Shown here: positions 7,936-15,686 of the stretch, one piece after another
Position numbering within the stretch: position 1 is the first letter of the stretch
Layout: each line of letters opens with the position of its first letter
NCBI GenBank assembly: GCA_943331145.2
Contig: CALQKL020000022.1
Span: forward strand, 1 to 17,036
Reading direction: 5' to 3'
DNA from: Chitinophaga pinensis
Lineage (GTDB): Bacteria > Bacteroidota > Bacteroidia > Chitinophagales > Chitinophagaceae
DNA: 17,036 bases
Position numbers and translations under genes: made by a program
The notes under the pieces: model-generated
Database searches by the model: none
Told to the model about the DNA's origin: nothing
The model's input: only the letters and a program-made list of their open reading frames with translations

Positions 7936-10458
7936 TTGAAAAAAATAACCTTGCTGTTTTCTGCATTCATTTATGTTGGACAGATTTTCGCACAAACACC
8001 AAAATCATTAACCGCTTCTGAAATATTTTCGCAAATAAAAAAACTGAATATAGTAGGTTCAGTTTTATACATTGCTGCGCATCCGGATGATGAAAACACC
8101 CGACTTTTGGGTTATTTGGCCAATGAAAAAAAATACAGAACGGGTTATTTGAGTTTAACCAGAGGCGATGGCGGACAAAATTTAATAGGAGATGAGCAAG
8201 GTGTTGACTTAGGTTTGATTAGAACGCAGGAGTTGTTGGCTGCAAGAAATGTAGATGGTGCGGAGCAATTTTTTTCGAGCGCTTATGATTTTGGTTATAG
8301 TAAAAATCCTGATGAAGCTTTACGAATTTGGGGACATGATAAAATCCTAAGCGACGTCGTATATATCATCCGTACATTCAAGCCTGATGTCATCATTTGC
8401 AGATTTCCTACAACGGGCGAAGGTGGTCATGGGCATCATACAGCCTCAGCTATGTTAGCGGAAGAAGCTTTTGAAGCAGCCGCAGATTCTACAAAATTTC
8501 CAGAACATTTTACATCGGGTGGTACATCTACATGGAAAGTCAAAAGACTTTTATGGAACACGTTTAATTTTGGTTCAACCAACACGCAAAAAGAAGATCA
8601 ATTTAAATTGGATGTTGGTGGATTTAATGCCTTACTGGGAAAGAGTTACGGCGAAATAGCGGCACAGAGTAGAAGCCAGCATAAAAGCCAAGGTTTTGGC
8701 GTGCCAGCACAAAGAGGAAAAAGCATCGAATATTTTAAAACCATAAAAGGCGAACCAGTAATTAATGATTTATTTGATGGCATAAATACAACATGGAACC
8801 GTTTTGAAAATGAAAAAGTTCAATTGGTAAAAGAACTTTTTGAATTTGGAAATGCATCAATGACTTCATTTAACTATGTATATTTCCAACAAAAAATTGA
8901 TTCTTTAATTCAAAATTTTAATGTAGAACATCCCGAATATTCAACAAAATTATTAACTGAATTATACTATGATGGTTTGCTGAAATGGCAAGCAAAATCG
9001 AATACATTGCTCAATAATTATTTTGTTGTAAAAATGAATGAAATCCGCAATATTATTGAATCTTGTAGCGGATTGTATATGGAAGCCATAGCATCACAAC
9101 CGAAAATTGTAGCAGGAGATACGACAAAATTGACGCATTCATTTATTAATCGATCAGGCATTCCAATAGATAGAATCAGAACGTTTACAAACCATAATAC
9201 AAACCATAAGGATTTATCGATAGATTCAAAATTAATCAACCAAAATATAAATGTAAAAGACAGTTTTTTGGTGGATAAAAACCAGTTGAAATCACAGCCA
9301 TATTGGTTGAAAAATAAAATGTATAAAGGCAGTTATTCACTTTCATCCCTATTTGAATTGCAACATCTCGAAGATAAAGGCATGTTTAATACATTTGATA
9401 TAAACCTTTCAGGACGACCTTTCTTTTTTGATAAGCCAATAATGTATAAGTACACAGATCCCATTAAAGGAGAGATTTATCAACCAGCAGTTGTGATTCC
9501 AGGCTTGTACATTAAACCTGAGAAATCAATTTTGATAAAATCTAACAATGGAAAAACATTTGTAAACATTACCTTAATTGCCAACAGGAATATCGTTATT
9601 GATTCATTGAAAGCCAATAATCGCAACTTGATTTTTGGAATAAAACTTTCATTGGTTAAAGACGAAAAGAAAATAATTAAGGTAGAAATTTCTGATTCAA
9701 GTACGCAATTTGTGGCTTATGAAGGTGTAAGCGCATTTGATACTTATGCCAGAGAGATTAAGTATGACCATATCCCAAACATCATATATTTCAAACCAGC
9801 TGTAGTAGAATGTAAAAGCATTGATTATAAAATTGCAGGTAAAAAAATCGGTTATATCGAAGGGGCAGGAGATAAAGTGGCAGAAGCTTTGACTCAAATG
9901 GGTTATGCAGTAACGATATTGAAAAAAGAAGATATAGTTCCCAATAAATTAAAAGATTTTGATGCCATTGTAACAGGAGTTCGAGCATACAATACCAATG
10001 AATGGATGAATGAGGTTTACGAAGTATTGATGAATTATGTAAAAGAAGGAGGGTTGATGTTGGTACAATATAACACCAGTAATCAAATTGGTCCAATAAA
10101 AGCAAAGATTGCACCGTATCCATTTACCGTTTCTCGAAACAGAATTACGGATGAAAATGCCACAGTAAATATTTTAAATCCCGAACTTAAAATCTTTAAT
10201 TTCCCTAATAAAATAACAGCGAATGATTTTGAGGGTTGGGTGCAAGAACGAAGCATTTATCATGTTACAGATGCCGACAGCAATTACATCAAACCGTTGA
10301 GTATGAAAGATCCAGGTGAAAAAGAAAACGATGGAAGTTTGGCAATAGCGAACTACGGAAAAGGGAAATTTATTTATACGGGCTTGGTATTTTTCAGACA
10401 ACTTCCAGCTGGAGTTCCAGGAGCGTATCGATTCTTTGCAAATTTACTGGCTAAATAA
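7936..10458 (+). CDS. Secreted PIG-L/LmbE-family deacetylase with C-terminal GATase1-like domain
   Basis: An 840-residue exported protein. A signal peptide (MKKITLLFSAFIYVGQIFAQ) precedes a PIG-L (LmbE) N-acetylglucosaminyl-type deacetylase domain, about residues 35-300. The metal site is intact: H49, D51 and D52 in AAHPDDE, and H168 in the GHGHHTAS block, which matches the HPDH position of MshB. RGDGGQN at 76-82 is also typical. Known relatives remove acetyl groups from N-acetylated amino sugars or thiol-glycoside precursors. Here export and size argue against a cytosolic bacillithiol enzyme (BshB is about 240 residues), and the substrate is unknown. The middle region (about 380-620) is beta-rich. 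Residues about 636-840 form a degenerate amidotransferase/ThuA-like domain (KIGYIEGAGD, FDAIVTGVRAYNT, YVKEGGLMLVQ, YGKGKFIYTG). The start codon is TTG: no in-frame ATG precedes the signal peptide. It follows the M14 gene by 49 bp. Confidence 0.92.
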   Translation: MKKITLLFSAFIYVGQIFAQTPKSLTASEIFSQIKKLNIVGSVLYIAAHPDDENTRLLGYLANEKKYRTGYLSLTRGDGGQNLIGDEQGVDLGLIRTQELLAARNVDGAEQFFSSAYDFGYSKNPDEALRIWGHDKILSDVVYIIRTFKPDVIICRFPTTGEGGHGHHTASAMLAEEAFEAAADSTKFPEHFTSGGTSTWKVKRLLWNTFNFGSTNTQKEDQFKLDVGGFNALLGKSYGEIAAQSRSQHKSQGFGVPAQRGKSIEYFKTIKGEPVINDLFDGINTTWNRFENEKVQLVKELFEFGNASMTSFNYVYFQQKIDSLIQNFNVEHPEYSTKLLTELYYDGLLKWQAKSNTLLNNYFVVKMNEIRNIIESCSGLYMEAIASQPKIVAGDTTKLTHSFINRSGIPIDRIRTFTNHNTNHKDLSIDSKLINQNINVKDSFLVDKNQLKSQPYWLKNKMYKGSYSLSSLFELQHLEDKGMFNTFDINLSGRPFFFDKPIMYKYTDPIKGEIYQPAVVIPGLYIKPEKSILIKSNNGKTFVNITLIANRNIVIDSLKANNRNLIFGIKLSLVKDEKKIIKVEISDSSTQFVAYEGVSAFDTYAREIKYDHIPNIIYFKPAVVECKSIDYKIAGKKIGYIEGAGDKVAEALTQMGYAVTILKKEDIVPNKLKDFDAIVTGVRAYNTNEWMNEVYEVLMNYVKEGGLMLVQYNTSNQIGPIKAKIAPYPFTVSRNRITDENATVNILNPELKIFNFPNKITANDFEGWVQERSIYHVTDADSNYIKPLSMKDPGEKENDGSLAIANYGKGKFIYTGLVFFRQLPAGVPGAYRFFANLLAK

Positions 10459-10465
10459 ATTTATT
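10454..10465. other. AT-only palindrome spanning two convergent stop codons
   Basis: AATAAATTTATT is a perfect 12-bp palindrome. It covers the TAA stop of the PIG-L gene and reaches within 4 bp of the stop of the transglutaminase-like gene. It has no GC pairs and no loop, so it is unlikely to be an efficient intrinsic terminator. It is the only symmetric element in the 10-bp convergent gap. Confidence 0.25.
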
Positions 10466-10468
10466 AAA

Positions 10469-11428
10469 TTAATCTTCAGTAGCTTCTATTTTGTAGGTTA
10501 ACAATTCGTTGCCATTTGCCAATATCTTAAAAGGGTATTCGCCTTCTTTTTTGAAAGTATAGTTAAATTTTATTTCTCCAATTGAATTACTAAAATTAAT
10601 TCTTTCTGGTTTTGATTGTTTAGCCCCATCGCCAATGATGATTGAAACATCTGAAATATCGGCGTCGTATTGAAGCTTAATGGTAAATGAAACGGCTTTT
10701 GTAGTATTGGATTTTATAAATCCAATTTCAGGAAAAAAAGAAATTAATTTTTGATTGTAAGCCCCAATTCCAATAAGCGGAAGGTCGAAAAAAACCTTTA
10801 CAGTCTTGCTGCCATTACCCAACATCCAAGCATTATTATCTGGGAAGTGATCTAAATTAAAAATATTTTTTTCTGAAAAGAAATAACAATCTGAAAAACT
10901 TGGTGTGAACACCATAAATTTTTTATCCAAACTTCCTGATGCTTTTGAGGCATCTACATAATACCAACTGGAAGGACTTGTACTCAATTGAATTACATTC
11001 CATGAATGGTTTAAATCTTCTGGCATTTCGCCTATTTGGTCGGTGTTGAATCTTGAGTATCCATCTACAGTTAAGCAGCGAATATCAGCTAAACTGCACA
11101 TTTCCTGAACAAGTGTAGAAAACCCAAGTGAGGTTGTTTTTCTATTTAGAATAACGTTTTCGGGTTGAATGTTTTTGTTGTCGTTGGATCGAACAGCTTT
11201 AGGATCAAGAGCGATATTGTTGGCTATCCAACTGTAAATCGCTCTTGATTTTAAAGTTTTATCTGAAAATTTTTGCGTAAGTGTATCTGCTATTGAAGCC
11301 ACATTCAAAAGTGGGAGAGGTCCCAATTTTTTTACATACAAATCAACATTTTCAAATTGCTTTACGTTGATTTGAGCAATTCCTGTTGAAGTAATAAATA
11401 AGACAAAGAATAGATAAGTAATACGCAT
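10469..11428 (-). CDS. Secreted transglutaminase-fold protein, catalytic Cys replaced by Ser
   Basis: A 319-residue exported protein with a signal peptide (residues 1-19, cleavage near GIAQ). Residues about 55-205 match the bacterial transglutaminase-like (papain-fold) superfamily. SRAIYSWIANNIALD matches the conserved helix before the active site. NHSWN supplies H141 of the triad, and WYYVDASKASG supplies D159. The nucleophile region, usually RKGVCEGYA, reads RKTTSLGFS here, so S100 (codon TCA) stands where the cysteine belongs. C111 and C118 lie further along the helix and strand and are not placed to substitute. The protein may be a pseudoenzyme or a protein-binding module, or may use serine. 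The C-terminal 100 residues are beta-rich and resemble an Ig-like domain. It starts 14 bp after the stop of the small secreted protein gene, so the two form an operon in which this gene is second. Confidence 0.85.
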   Translation of the reverse strand: MRITYLFFVLFITSTGIAQINVKQFENVDLYVKKLGPLPLLNVASIADTLTQKFSDKTLKSRAIYSWIANNIALDPKAVRSNDNKNIQPENVILNRKTTSLGFSTLVQEMCSLADIRCLTVDGYSRFNTDQIGEMPEDLNHSWNVIQLSTSPSSWYYVDASKASGSLDKKFMVFTPSFSDCYFFSEKNIFNLDHFPDNNAWMLGNGSKTVKVFFDLPLIGIGAYNQKLISFFPEIGFIKSNTTKAVSFTIKLQYDADISDVSIIIGDGAKQSKPERINFSNSIGEIKFNYTFKKEGEYPFKILANGNELLTYKIEATED

Positions 11429-11442
11429 AATTTTTTTGATTT

Positions 11443-11835
11443 TTATTCTCCACTAGCTTCTTTTTTAGCTTTTTGAGCATCTTTCATCGCTTGAATTTGC
11501 TCAGGGGTAAAATTTTCTTTAATTTTTTTTGACTTTTCTTTAGAAGCCATTTTGATTTGTGCTGCTTTTTGATCAGAAGATAAAGTGGTGTCACTTTCTA
11601 TTCTTGATTTTTCAGCTTTAAAAGCTTTATTGATTTCTTTTAGTTTTGCTTTTTGTGCTTCTGTAATTGGAGCTGCAACCTGTGCTACAGGAGTTGTTGA
11701 TTCCAAAGGAGCTACTGCAATTGGAGCTACAGCTACAGTGTCGGTTTTTGGAGCTTGTTTTTTTGATTTTTTGTTTTGGCAATTTGCAGATGCACCTACT
11801 AATACAAGGCAAGACAACACAATAATTCTTTTCAT
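11443..11835 (-). CDS. Small secreted Lys/Ala-rich protein with LTxxQ-like motifs
   Basis: A 130-residue protein of unknown function. The signal peptide has a basic start (MKR), a hydrophobic core and an ASA cleavage site after A17. The following C19 is not in a convincing lipobox. Residues 20-56 are a low-complexity Lys-, then Ala/Pro/Val-rich linker containing VAPI and VAPL. Residues 57-126 are charged and helical, with three LTxxQ-like motifs at roughly even spacing: ITEAQ (57-61), LSSDQ (85-89) and FTPEQ (109-113). Such motifs occur in periplasmic Spy/CpxP-type chaperones and related small Bacteroidota proteins, so a Spy-like role is possible but is only inference from motifs. It is the first gene of a two-gene operon with the transglutaminase-fold protein. 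The ATG at 11835 sits behind an AT-rich leader and a possible -7 box. Confidence 0.8.
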   Translation of the reverse strand: MKRIIVLSCLVLVGASANCQNKKSKKQAPKTDTVAVAPIAVAPLESTTPVAQVAAPITEAQKAKLKEINKAFKAEKSRIESDTTLSSDQKAAQIKMASKEKSKKIKENFTPEQIQAMKDAQKAKKEASGE

Positions 11836-11860
11836 TTTTTTTGTTTTAAAGTTAAGATTT

Positions 11861-11868
11861 CAAATGTC
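11861..11868 (-). promoter_or_regulatory. Possible -7 promoter box for the two-gene secreted-protein operon
   Basis: Read on the minus strand the site is GACATTTG, seven of eight positions of TAnnTTTG. A GTTG lies 22 nt upstream as a possible -33 box, which is within the spacing known for Bacteroidota promoters (about 17-23). The box ends 25 nt before the ATG at 11835, similar to the distances before glnA and purL. Supported only by motif and position. Confidence 0.35.
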
Positions 11869-11917
11869 TGATAAATTCCTGACTCAGACGCAACTTATTT
11901 AGAATAGTTTAACCAAA

Positions 11918-11947
11918 AAAAAATCCTTCAAAACTGAAGGATTTTTT
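11918..11947 (-). terminator. Intrinsic terminator of glutamine synthetase III
   Basis: A perfect inverted repeat pairs 11918-11930 with 11935-11947 (core TCCTTC/GAAGGA) around a 4-nt loop, AAAC. Read leftward it ends in a run of nine T, starting 4 bp after the glnA stop codon, so it is a textbook rho-independent terminator for that gene. The right side also ends in T6 on the plus strand, so it could work in both directions, but no plus-strand gene runs into it. It separates glnA from the downstream leftward operon. Confidence 0.85.
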
Positions 11948-11951
11948 AAAA

Positions 11952-14147
11952 TTATCTAATAAATAATAATTCGCGATATTTTGGAAGTGGCCAAATATTG
12001 TCATCAACCATCAATTCTAATTTATCTGCATGGTATCTGATGGTATCAAAGTATTTTATTTTAATATCATCGCAATATGCAATGGCTCTTTCTCTAGTGC
12101 TGCTGATTTCATTTGCCTTTTTACGCGCTTCAATCATTGCTTCTACATTTTTGCTAATGGCATTAATGTGTTCACAAATTTTTTCCAATACGGCTTGTTG
12201 GCTTTCGTATAGACTAGACGAAATATTTAGGTTTTTTAAACCAGAAATATTTTCAATCAACATATTTTGATATTTCACAGCTGCAGGCAAAATTATTGTT
12301 GATGCAATGTCTCCCATAACCCTTGCTTCAATTTGTACTTTTTTAATGTACTCTTCAAGCATGATTTCATGACGTGCTTCAAGCTCTAAATGATTGTATA
12401 TGTGGTTATCTTCAAATAATTTTTTTGCTTTATCTGCAGCAAATGCATCTAAAGAAACTGGTGTAGTTTTTACATTTGGAAGTCCTCTTTTTTCTGCTTC
12501 TTTTTCCCATTCGTCGCTATATCCATCTCCTTCAAACAATACTTTTTTGCTTTCAACAATATATTTTTGAATGATTTGCATGATGGCTACTTCTTTCTTT
12601 TCGCCTTTTTCTATCAATGCATCAACCTCTACTTTAAAGTTCTTAAGTGTTTCTGCCATTACAGAATTAAGAATGGTCATTGGACCTGCGCAGTTTGCAG
12701 AAGAACCTACTGCACGGAATTCAAATTTGTTACCTGTAAATGCAAATGGTGAAGTACGATTTCTGTCGGTGTTATCCAACATCAATTCAGGTATGCTTTT
12801 ATGGATATCCAATTTTAGCATTGCCTCGTCCGTTTCATCGAAGTTTCCGCCAACCCTGCTTTCTACTTGATTTAAAACATCGGTTAAATACTTTCCAATG
12901 AATATTGAAATGATTGCTGGAGGCGCTTCATTAGCTCCCAAGCGGTAATCGTTACTCGCACTTGCGATTGAAGCACGAATCAATTCGGAATAATCGTGAA
13001 CGGCTTTGATGGTATTTACAAAGAAAGTAAGAAACATTAAATTCGTTTTTGGCGTTTTACCAGGAGCCAATAAATTTACACCTGTATCTGTAGCCATACT
13101 CCAGTTATTGTGCTTTCCACTTCCGTTGATACCAGCAAATGGTTTTTCATGCAACAAAACCATCAAATTATGACGCTTAGCAACCCTGGTCATCACATCC
13201 ATCAATAATGTATTGTGATCTACAGCAAGGTTTAATTCTTCAAATATAGGTGCACACTCAAATTGAGCAGGTGCTACTTCATTATGTCTTGTTCTTAAAG
13301 GAATACCCAACTTATAAGATTCGTTTTCGAAATCTTTCATGAATGCATAAACGCGCTCTGGAATTGCACCAAAATAATGATCTTCCAATTGTTGTCCCTT
13401 TGCAGGTGCATGACCAAATACGGTTCTTCCAGTTAAAGCCAAATCCGGGCGAGCCAAAGCCAATCCAGCATCAACCACAAAATATTCTTGCTCCCAACCT
13501 AAAGTTGCGTTTACTTTTGAAACGTTTTTATCGAAATACTGACAAACATCTACAGCTGCTTTATCTAAAGCAACAATAGCTTTTAATAAAGGAGTCTTTG
13601 TATCTAATGATTCTCCAGTGTAAGAAACGAAAATCGTAGGAATGCAAAGGGTTTTACCTTCTCCTGTTTCAGTGATAAATGCTGGAGATGAAGGATCCCA
13701 TGCAGTATAACCTCTTGCTTCGAAAGTTGCCCTCAATCCGCCACTTGGAAATGAGGATGCATCTGGTTCTTGTTGTATTAATGCGCCGCCATCAAATTCT
13801 TGAATCGGAGTGCCATCGCCTTTTAATGTAAAAAATGAATCATGTTTTTCAGCAGACAAACCTGTTAATGGCTGAAACCAATGTGTGAAATGGGTTACAC
13901 CTTTTTCTTCGGCCCATGCTTTTAAACCATTGGCAATGTTGCTGCCCATTGTTCTATCGATTTTCTTTCCACCTTTAACCGACGACAATAAACTTTTATA
14001 TGCTTCATCACTTAAATAATGACGTGCTGTTTTTAAGGTAAAAACATTTTCATTAAAAACGGAAGTTATCTTTTCAGCAGTTTTTGTGCTTTGTGCCACA
14101 CTACTATTTGTAATGTTCTTAATGGCATCGAAACGTAAAGAATTCAT
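11952..14147 (-). CDS. glnA: Glutamine synthetase type III
   Basis: A 731-residue type III glutamine synthetase (GSIII, also called GlnN), which makes glutamine from glutamate, ammonia and ATP in the cytosol. It is the main ammonium-assimilating ligase in many Bacteroidota. Family signatures are present throughout: THWFQPLTGLSAEKHDSF (88-105), the QEPDASSFPSGGLRATFEARG block (126-146), NEVAPAQFE, HEKPFAGINGSGKHNNWS (about 333-350), DYRLGANEAPPAI (about 395-408) and TSPFAFTGNKFEFRAVGSS (about 462-480). The length is normal for GSIII, which is much longer than GSI and assembles as a dodecamer. The C-terminal helical region with KYQNMLIENI is also typical. The start is ATG at 14147, with no Shine-Dalgarno sequence but a good promoter just upstream. 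The gene appears monocistronic, with its own promoter and a strong terminator. No nitrogen-regulatory gene (glnB, amtB) is adjacent in this window. Confidence 0.97.
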   Translation of the reverse strand: MNSLRFDAIKNITNSSVAQSTKTAEKITSVFNENVFTLKTARHYLSDEAYKSLLSSVKGGKKIDRTMGSNIANGLKAWAEEKGVTHFTHWFQPLTGLSAEKHDSFFTLKGDGTPIQEFDGGALIQQEPDASSFPSGGLRATFEARGYTAWDPSSPAFITETGEGKTLCIPTIFVSYTGESLDTKTPLLKAIVALDKAAVDVCQYFDKNVSKVNATLGWEQEYFVVDAGLALARPDLALTGRTVFGHAPAKGQQLEDHYFGAIPERVYAFMKDFENESYKLGIPLRTRHNEVAPAQFECAPIFEELNLAVDHNTLLMDVMTRVAKRHNLMVLLHEKPFAGINGSGKHNNWSMATDTGVNLLAPGKTPKTNLMFLTFFVNTIKAVHDYSELIRASIASASNDYRLGANEAPPAIISIFIGKYLTDVLNQVESRVGGNFDETDEAMLKLDIHKSIPELMLDNTDRNRTSPFAFTGNKFEFRAVGSSANCAGPMTILNSVMAETLKNFKVEVDALIEKGEKKEVAIMQIIQKYIVESKKVLFEGDGYSDEWEKEAEKRGLPNVKTTPVSLDAFAADKAKKLFEDNHIYNHLELEARHEIMLEEYIKKVQIEARVMGDIASTIILPAAVKYQNMLIENISGLKNLNISSSLYESQQAVLEKICEHINAISKNVEAMIEARKKANEISSTRERAIAYCDDIKIKYFDTIRYHADKLELMVDDNIWPLPKYRELLFIR

Positions 14148-14167
14148 ATTTTTTGGTTTTTATTCGC

Positions 14168-14199
14168 CAAAATTAATGAGTTAAATCTTTAAAATGCAA
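14168..14199 (-). promoter_or_regulatory. Predicted glnA promoter (-33 / -7)
   Basis: On the minus strand, TAATTTTG (14175-14168) matches the Bacteroidota -7 element TAnnTTTG at every fixed position. A TTG (14199-14197) lies 21 nt upstream as the -33 core. The -7 box ends 21 nt before the glnA ATG, implying a short leader without a Shine-Dalgarno site. This is the best promoter match in the window. The remaining bases up to 14297 show no further structure I can support. Confidence 0.55.
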
Positions 14200-14297
14200 T
14201 TTTTTGGAAAGAAATATTTGAAAAATTCGGATAATGGGTAAAAAAAGTTAGATATTTTTAATTCTAATCTGTTTCAAATATTGATTATTTTTTGACT

Positions 14298-14321
14298 AGC
14301 CAACGGTTTAAACCGTGGGCT
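14298..14321. repeat. REP-like palindrome
   Basis: A 24-bp inverted repeat with 12-nt arms and one mismatch. The centre, ACGGTTTAAACCGT (14303-14316), is a perfect 14-bp palindrome, flanked by AGCC on the left and GGCT on the right. The A/G mismatch is at 14302/14317. It lies 8 bp beyond the stop codon of the membrane-protein gene and is the most GC-rich structure in its surroundings. GC-capped palindromes of this form are typical of repeated extragenic palindromes in many bacteria. Only one copy is present in this window, so the repeat status is inference. On the minus strand the hairpin is followed shortly by a run of A, not T, so it is not a classic intrinsic terminator, though it may protect the transcript end. 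Confidence 0.55.
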
Positions 14322-14329
14322 GTAAAAAT

Positions 14330-15613
14330 TTAATTCTCAATTTTATTTTTTGACTTTTGAATTAAATAAACTCGCATCAAAATTGGTGTAATTAAATATG
14401 GCAAAAACAAGCTTCGATATCTAGCAATAGAATTATAATTGGGTACAATAAATCCAGTTGTTACAATCATTATTCCTGAGATTAATAACATATAAAAAAG
14501 GAAACGGTGAAAATGTTGCTTTTGAATGTTTCTGTTTTTGTAGTAAAAGTAGACAGCAATTAAAATAAGCGCTTCAAAAAGCAACAGTTCCAAACTCAAT
14601 AAAAAAGAAAAGATATTTTTGGTTTCGCAAATATAAGGGCGAAGAAATCCATGATTGAGTGCAGTTGGACTATTTTTTAAAAAACTAGATAATATTGGCT
14701 TTAATTCAAAACGATCAAGCTGGGAATTTGCTGTTTTTAAATTGTCAAAATCTGTTTTTCGTTGTGTGATAATTTTTAGCGGGTGCAAATTGGGAAAGCA
14801 GTTTTCCGCAGTTATAAAAAATGCTAAACCAACAACTAAAAAAGAAATCAAGATTTTGGTATTGCTGATTGCATATTTTTTTAATAATAAAAACCCAATG
14901 GTTGCTGGAATTAATGCGAGTAATAAAAAATTGCGCATCAACATTAAAATCAAAAAATTGGTGAGGAGTAAAACCAATTTTTTGTAAGAAAACCCTTCTT
15001 CCACTATAAAATACAACGCAAAACTATACAAACCAAGCGCTCCAAAAACAATTGCATCTTTATGTACGCCTGCCGAAAAATAAATCGTGGTTGGTATTAA
15101 AAAGCAACAAAAAATTAAAAGGTTGTTTCTTTCTTTATAAATATGAAGTAGCGTTCTGTAAAGTCCGACACTACCTAAAAAGGCAAAAATATTTATAAAC
15201 AATGCGTTTATATAATAGTTGCCAAAACTGATGAAATTGAATGCCGCAAGCAATTTGATGATTATATTATTACGAAGCTCGTTCCAAAATGAATTGGTGG
15301 TACTAAAAAAATCATTGACATGGAAATCATTGACATGGAAATCATTATTTAGTGGAAATAGTGATTTAAGAAATAGTTTCGGATTTGATTTTAATATTTC
15401 ATGCTCTAATATTCCTTCACTATGCAAGCTCCAATAATCGCTTTCTGGAGCAAATTCGTAACTAATATAACCAATGGAAATCGCGCCAATTATTCGGTAT
15501 AAAAATAGAAGGGCAGTTAATTTTGAACTCAATCCCGCTTTTTTTACAAAAGGAATTTTGTTGATTATTACACAAAAAACGATGAGGTATATTAAGAAAA
15601 GTAAGTAATACAA
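14330..15613 (-). CDS. Polytopic inner-membrane protein of unknown function (possible Wzy/EpsG-like)
   Basis: A 427-residue protein with about ten to eleven hydrophobic segments (for example residues 2-18, 33-51, 116-152, 165-180, 187-204, 211-240 and several in the last 110 residues). A loop of about 60 residues follows the second segment. A GVHKDA motif (182-187) sits before a membrane segment, and ARYRSLF lies near the C-terminus. Both recall O-antigen/exopolysaccharide polymerases (Wzy, EpsG) and lipid-linked-sugar GT-C transferases, but the similarity is too thin for a firm call. No other polysaccharide gene is visible nearby. A 15-bp tandem repeat falls in the large loop. The start is TTG at 15613. 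The frame is open back to 15683 with no ATG, so TTG is the best choice. It is divergent from purL. Confidence 0.8.
   Translation of the reverse strand: MYYLLFLIYLIVFCVIINKIPFVKKAGLSSKLTALLFLYRIIGAISIGYISYEFAPESDYWSLHSEGILEHEILKSNPKLFLKSLFPLNNDFHVNDFHVNDFFSTTNSFWNELRNNIIIKLLAAFNFISFGNYYINALFINIFAFLGSVGLYRTLLHIYKERNNLLIFCCFLIPTTIYFSAGVHKDAIVFGALGLYSFALYFIVEEGFSYKKLVLLLTNFLILMLMRNFLLLALIPATIGFLLLKKYAISNTKILISFLVVGLAFFITAENCFPNLHPLKIITQRKTDFDNLKTANSQLDRFELKPILSSFLKNSPTALNHGFLRPYICETKNIFSFLLSLELLLFEALILIAVYFYYKNRNIQKQHFHRFLFYMLLISGIMIVTTGFIVPNYNSIARYRSLFLPYLITPILMRVYLIQKSKNKIEN
15311..15346. repeat. 15-bp tandem repeat inside the membrane-protein gene
   Basis: The unit ATCATTGACATGGAA occurs at 15311-15325 and 15326-15340 with no differences. 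A partial third copy, ATCATT, lies at 15341-15346. The unit is a multiple of three, so the reading frame is kept and the protein shows DFHVN twice then DF (residues 91-102) in a predicted loop. Identical copies suggest a recent slippage duplication. Confidence 0.9.
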
Positions 15614-15686
15614 GGTTAATTTTTTTGAAAAGATAAGTTGTTTAAAATTATTACTTTTTATATCGGTTAATGCAACAATGGTTTAT

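Noticed and set aside
7936..10458. Bacillithiol or mycothiol biosynthesis deacetylase (BshB/MshB)
   Set aside because: Those enzymes are cytosolic and about 240-300 residues. This protein has a signal peptide, 840 residues and an extra C-terminal domain, and no bshA or bshC is nearby.
11585..11902. Plus-strand frame of 105 codons over the small secreted protein gene
   Set aside because: It is the antisense of the Lys/Ala-rich gene, with Ala- and Ser-rich composition that follows from the opposite strand. It also runs into the glnA terminator region. The minus-strand gene has a signal peptide and operon context.
13343..13579. Plus-strand frame of 78 codons within glutamine synthetase III
   Set aside because: It overlaps the highly conserved catalytic region of glnA on the other strand and has no family features.
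15305..15346. CRISPR-like or mobile-element repeat
   Set aside because: Two directly abutting 15-bp copies without spacers, inside an open reading frame, are a slippage duplication rather than an array or insertion.
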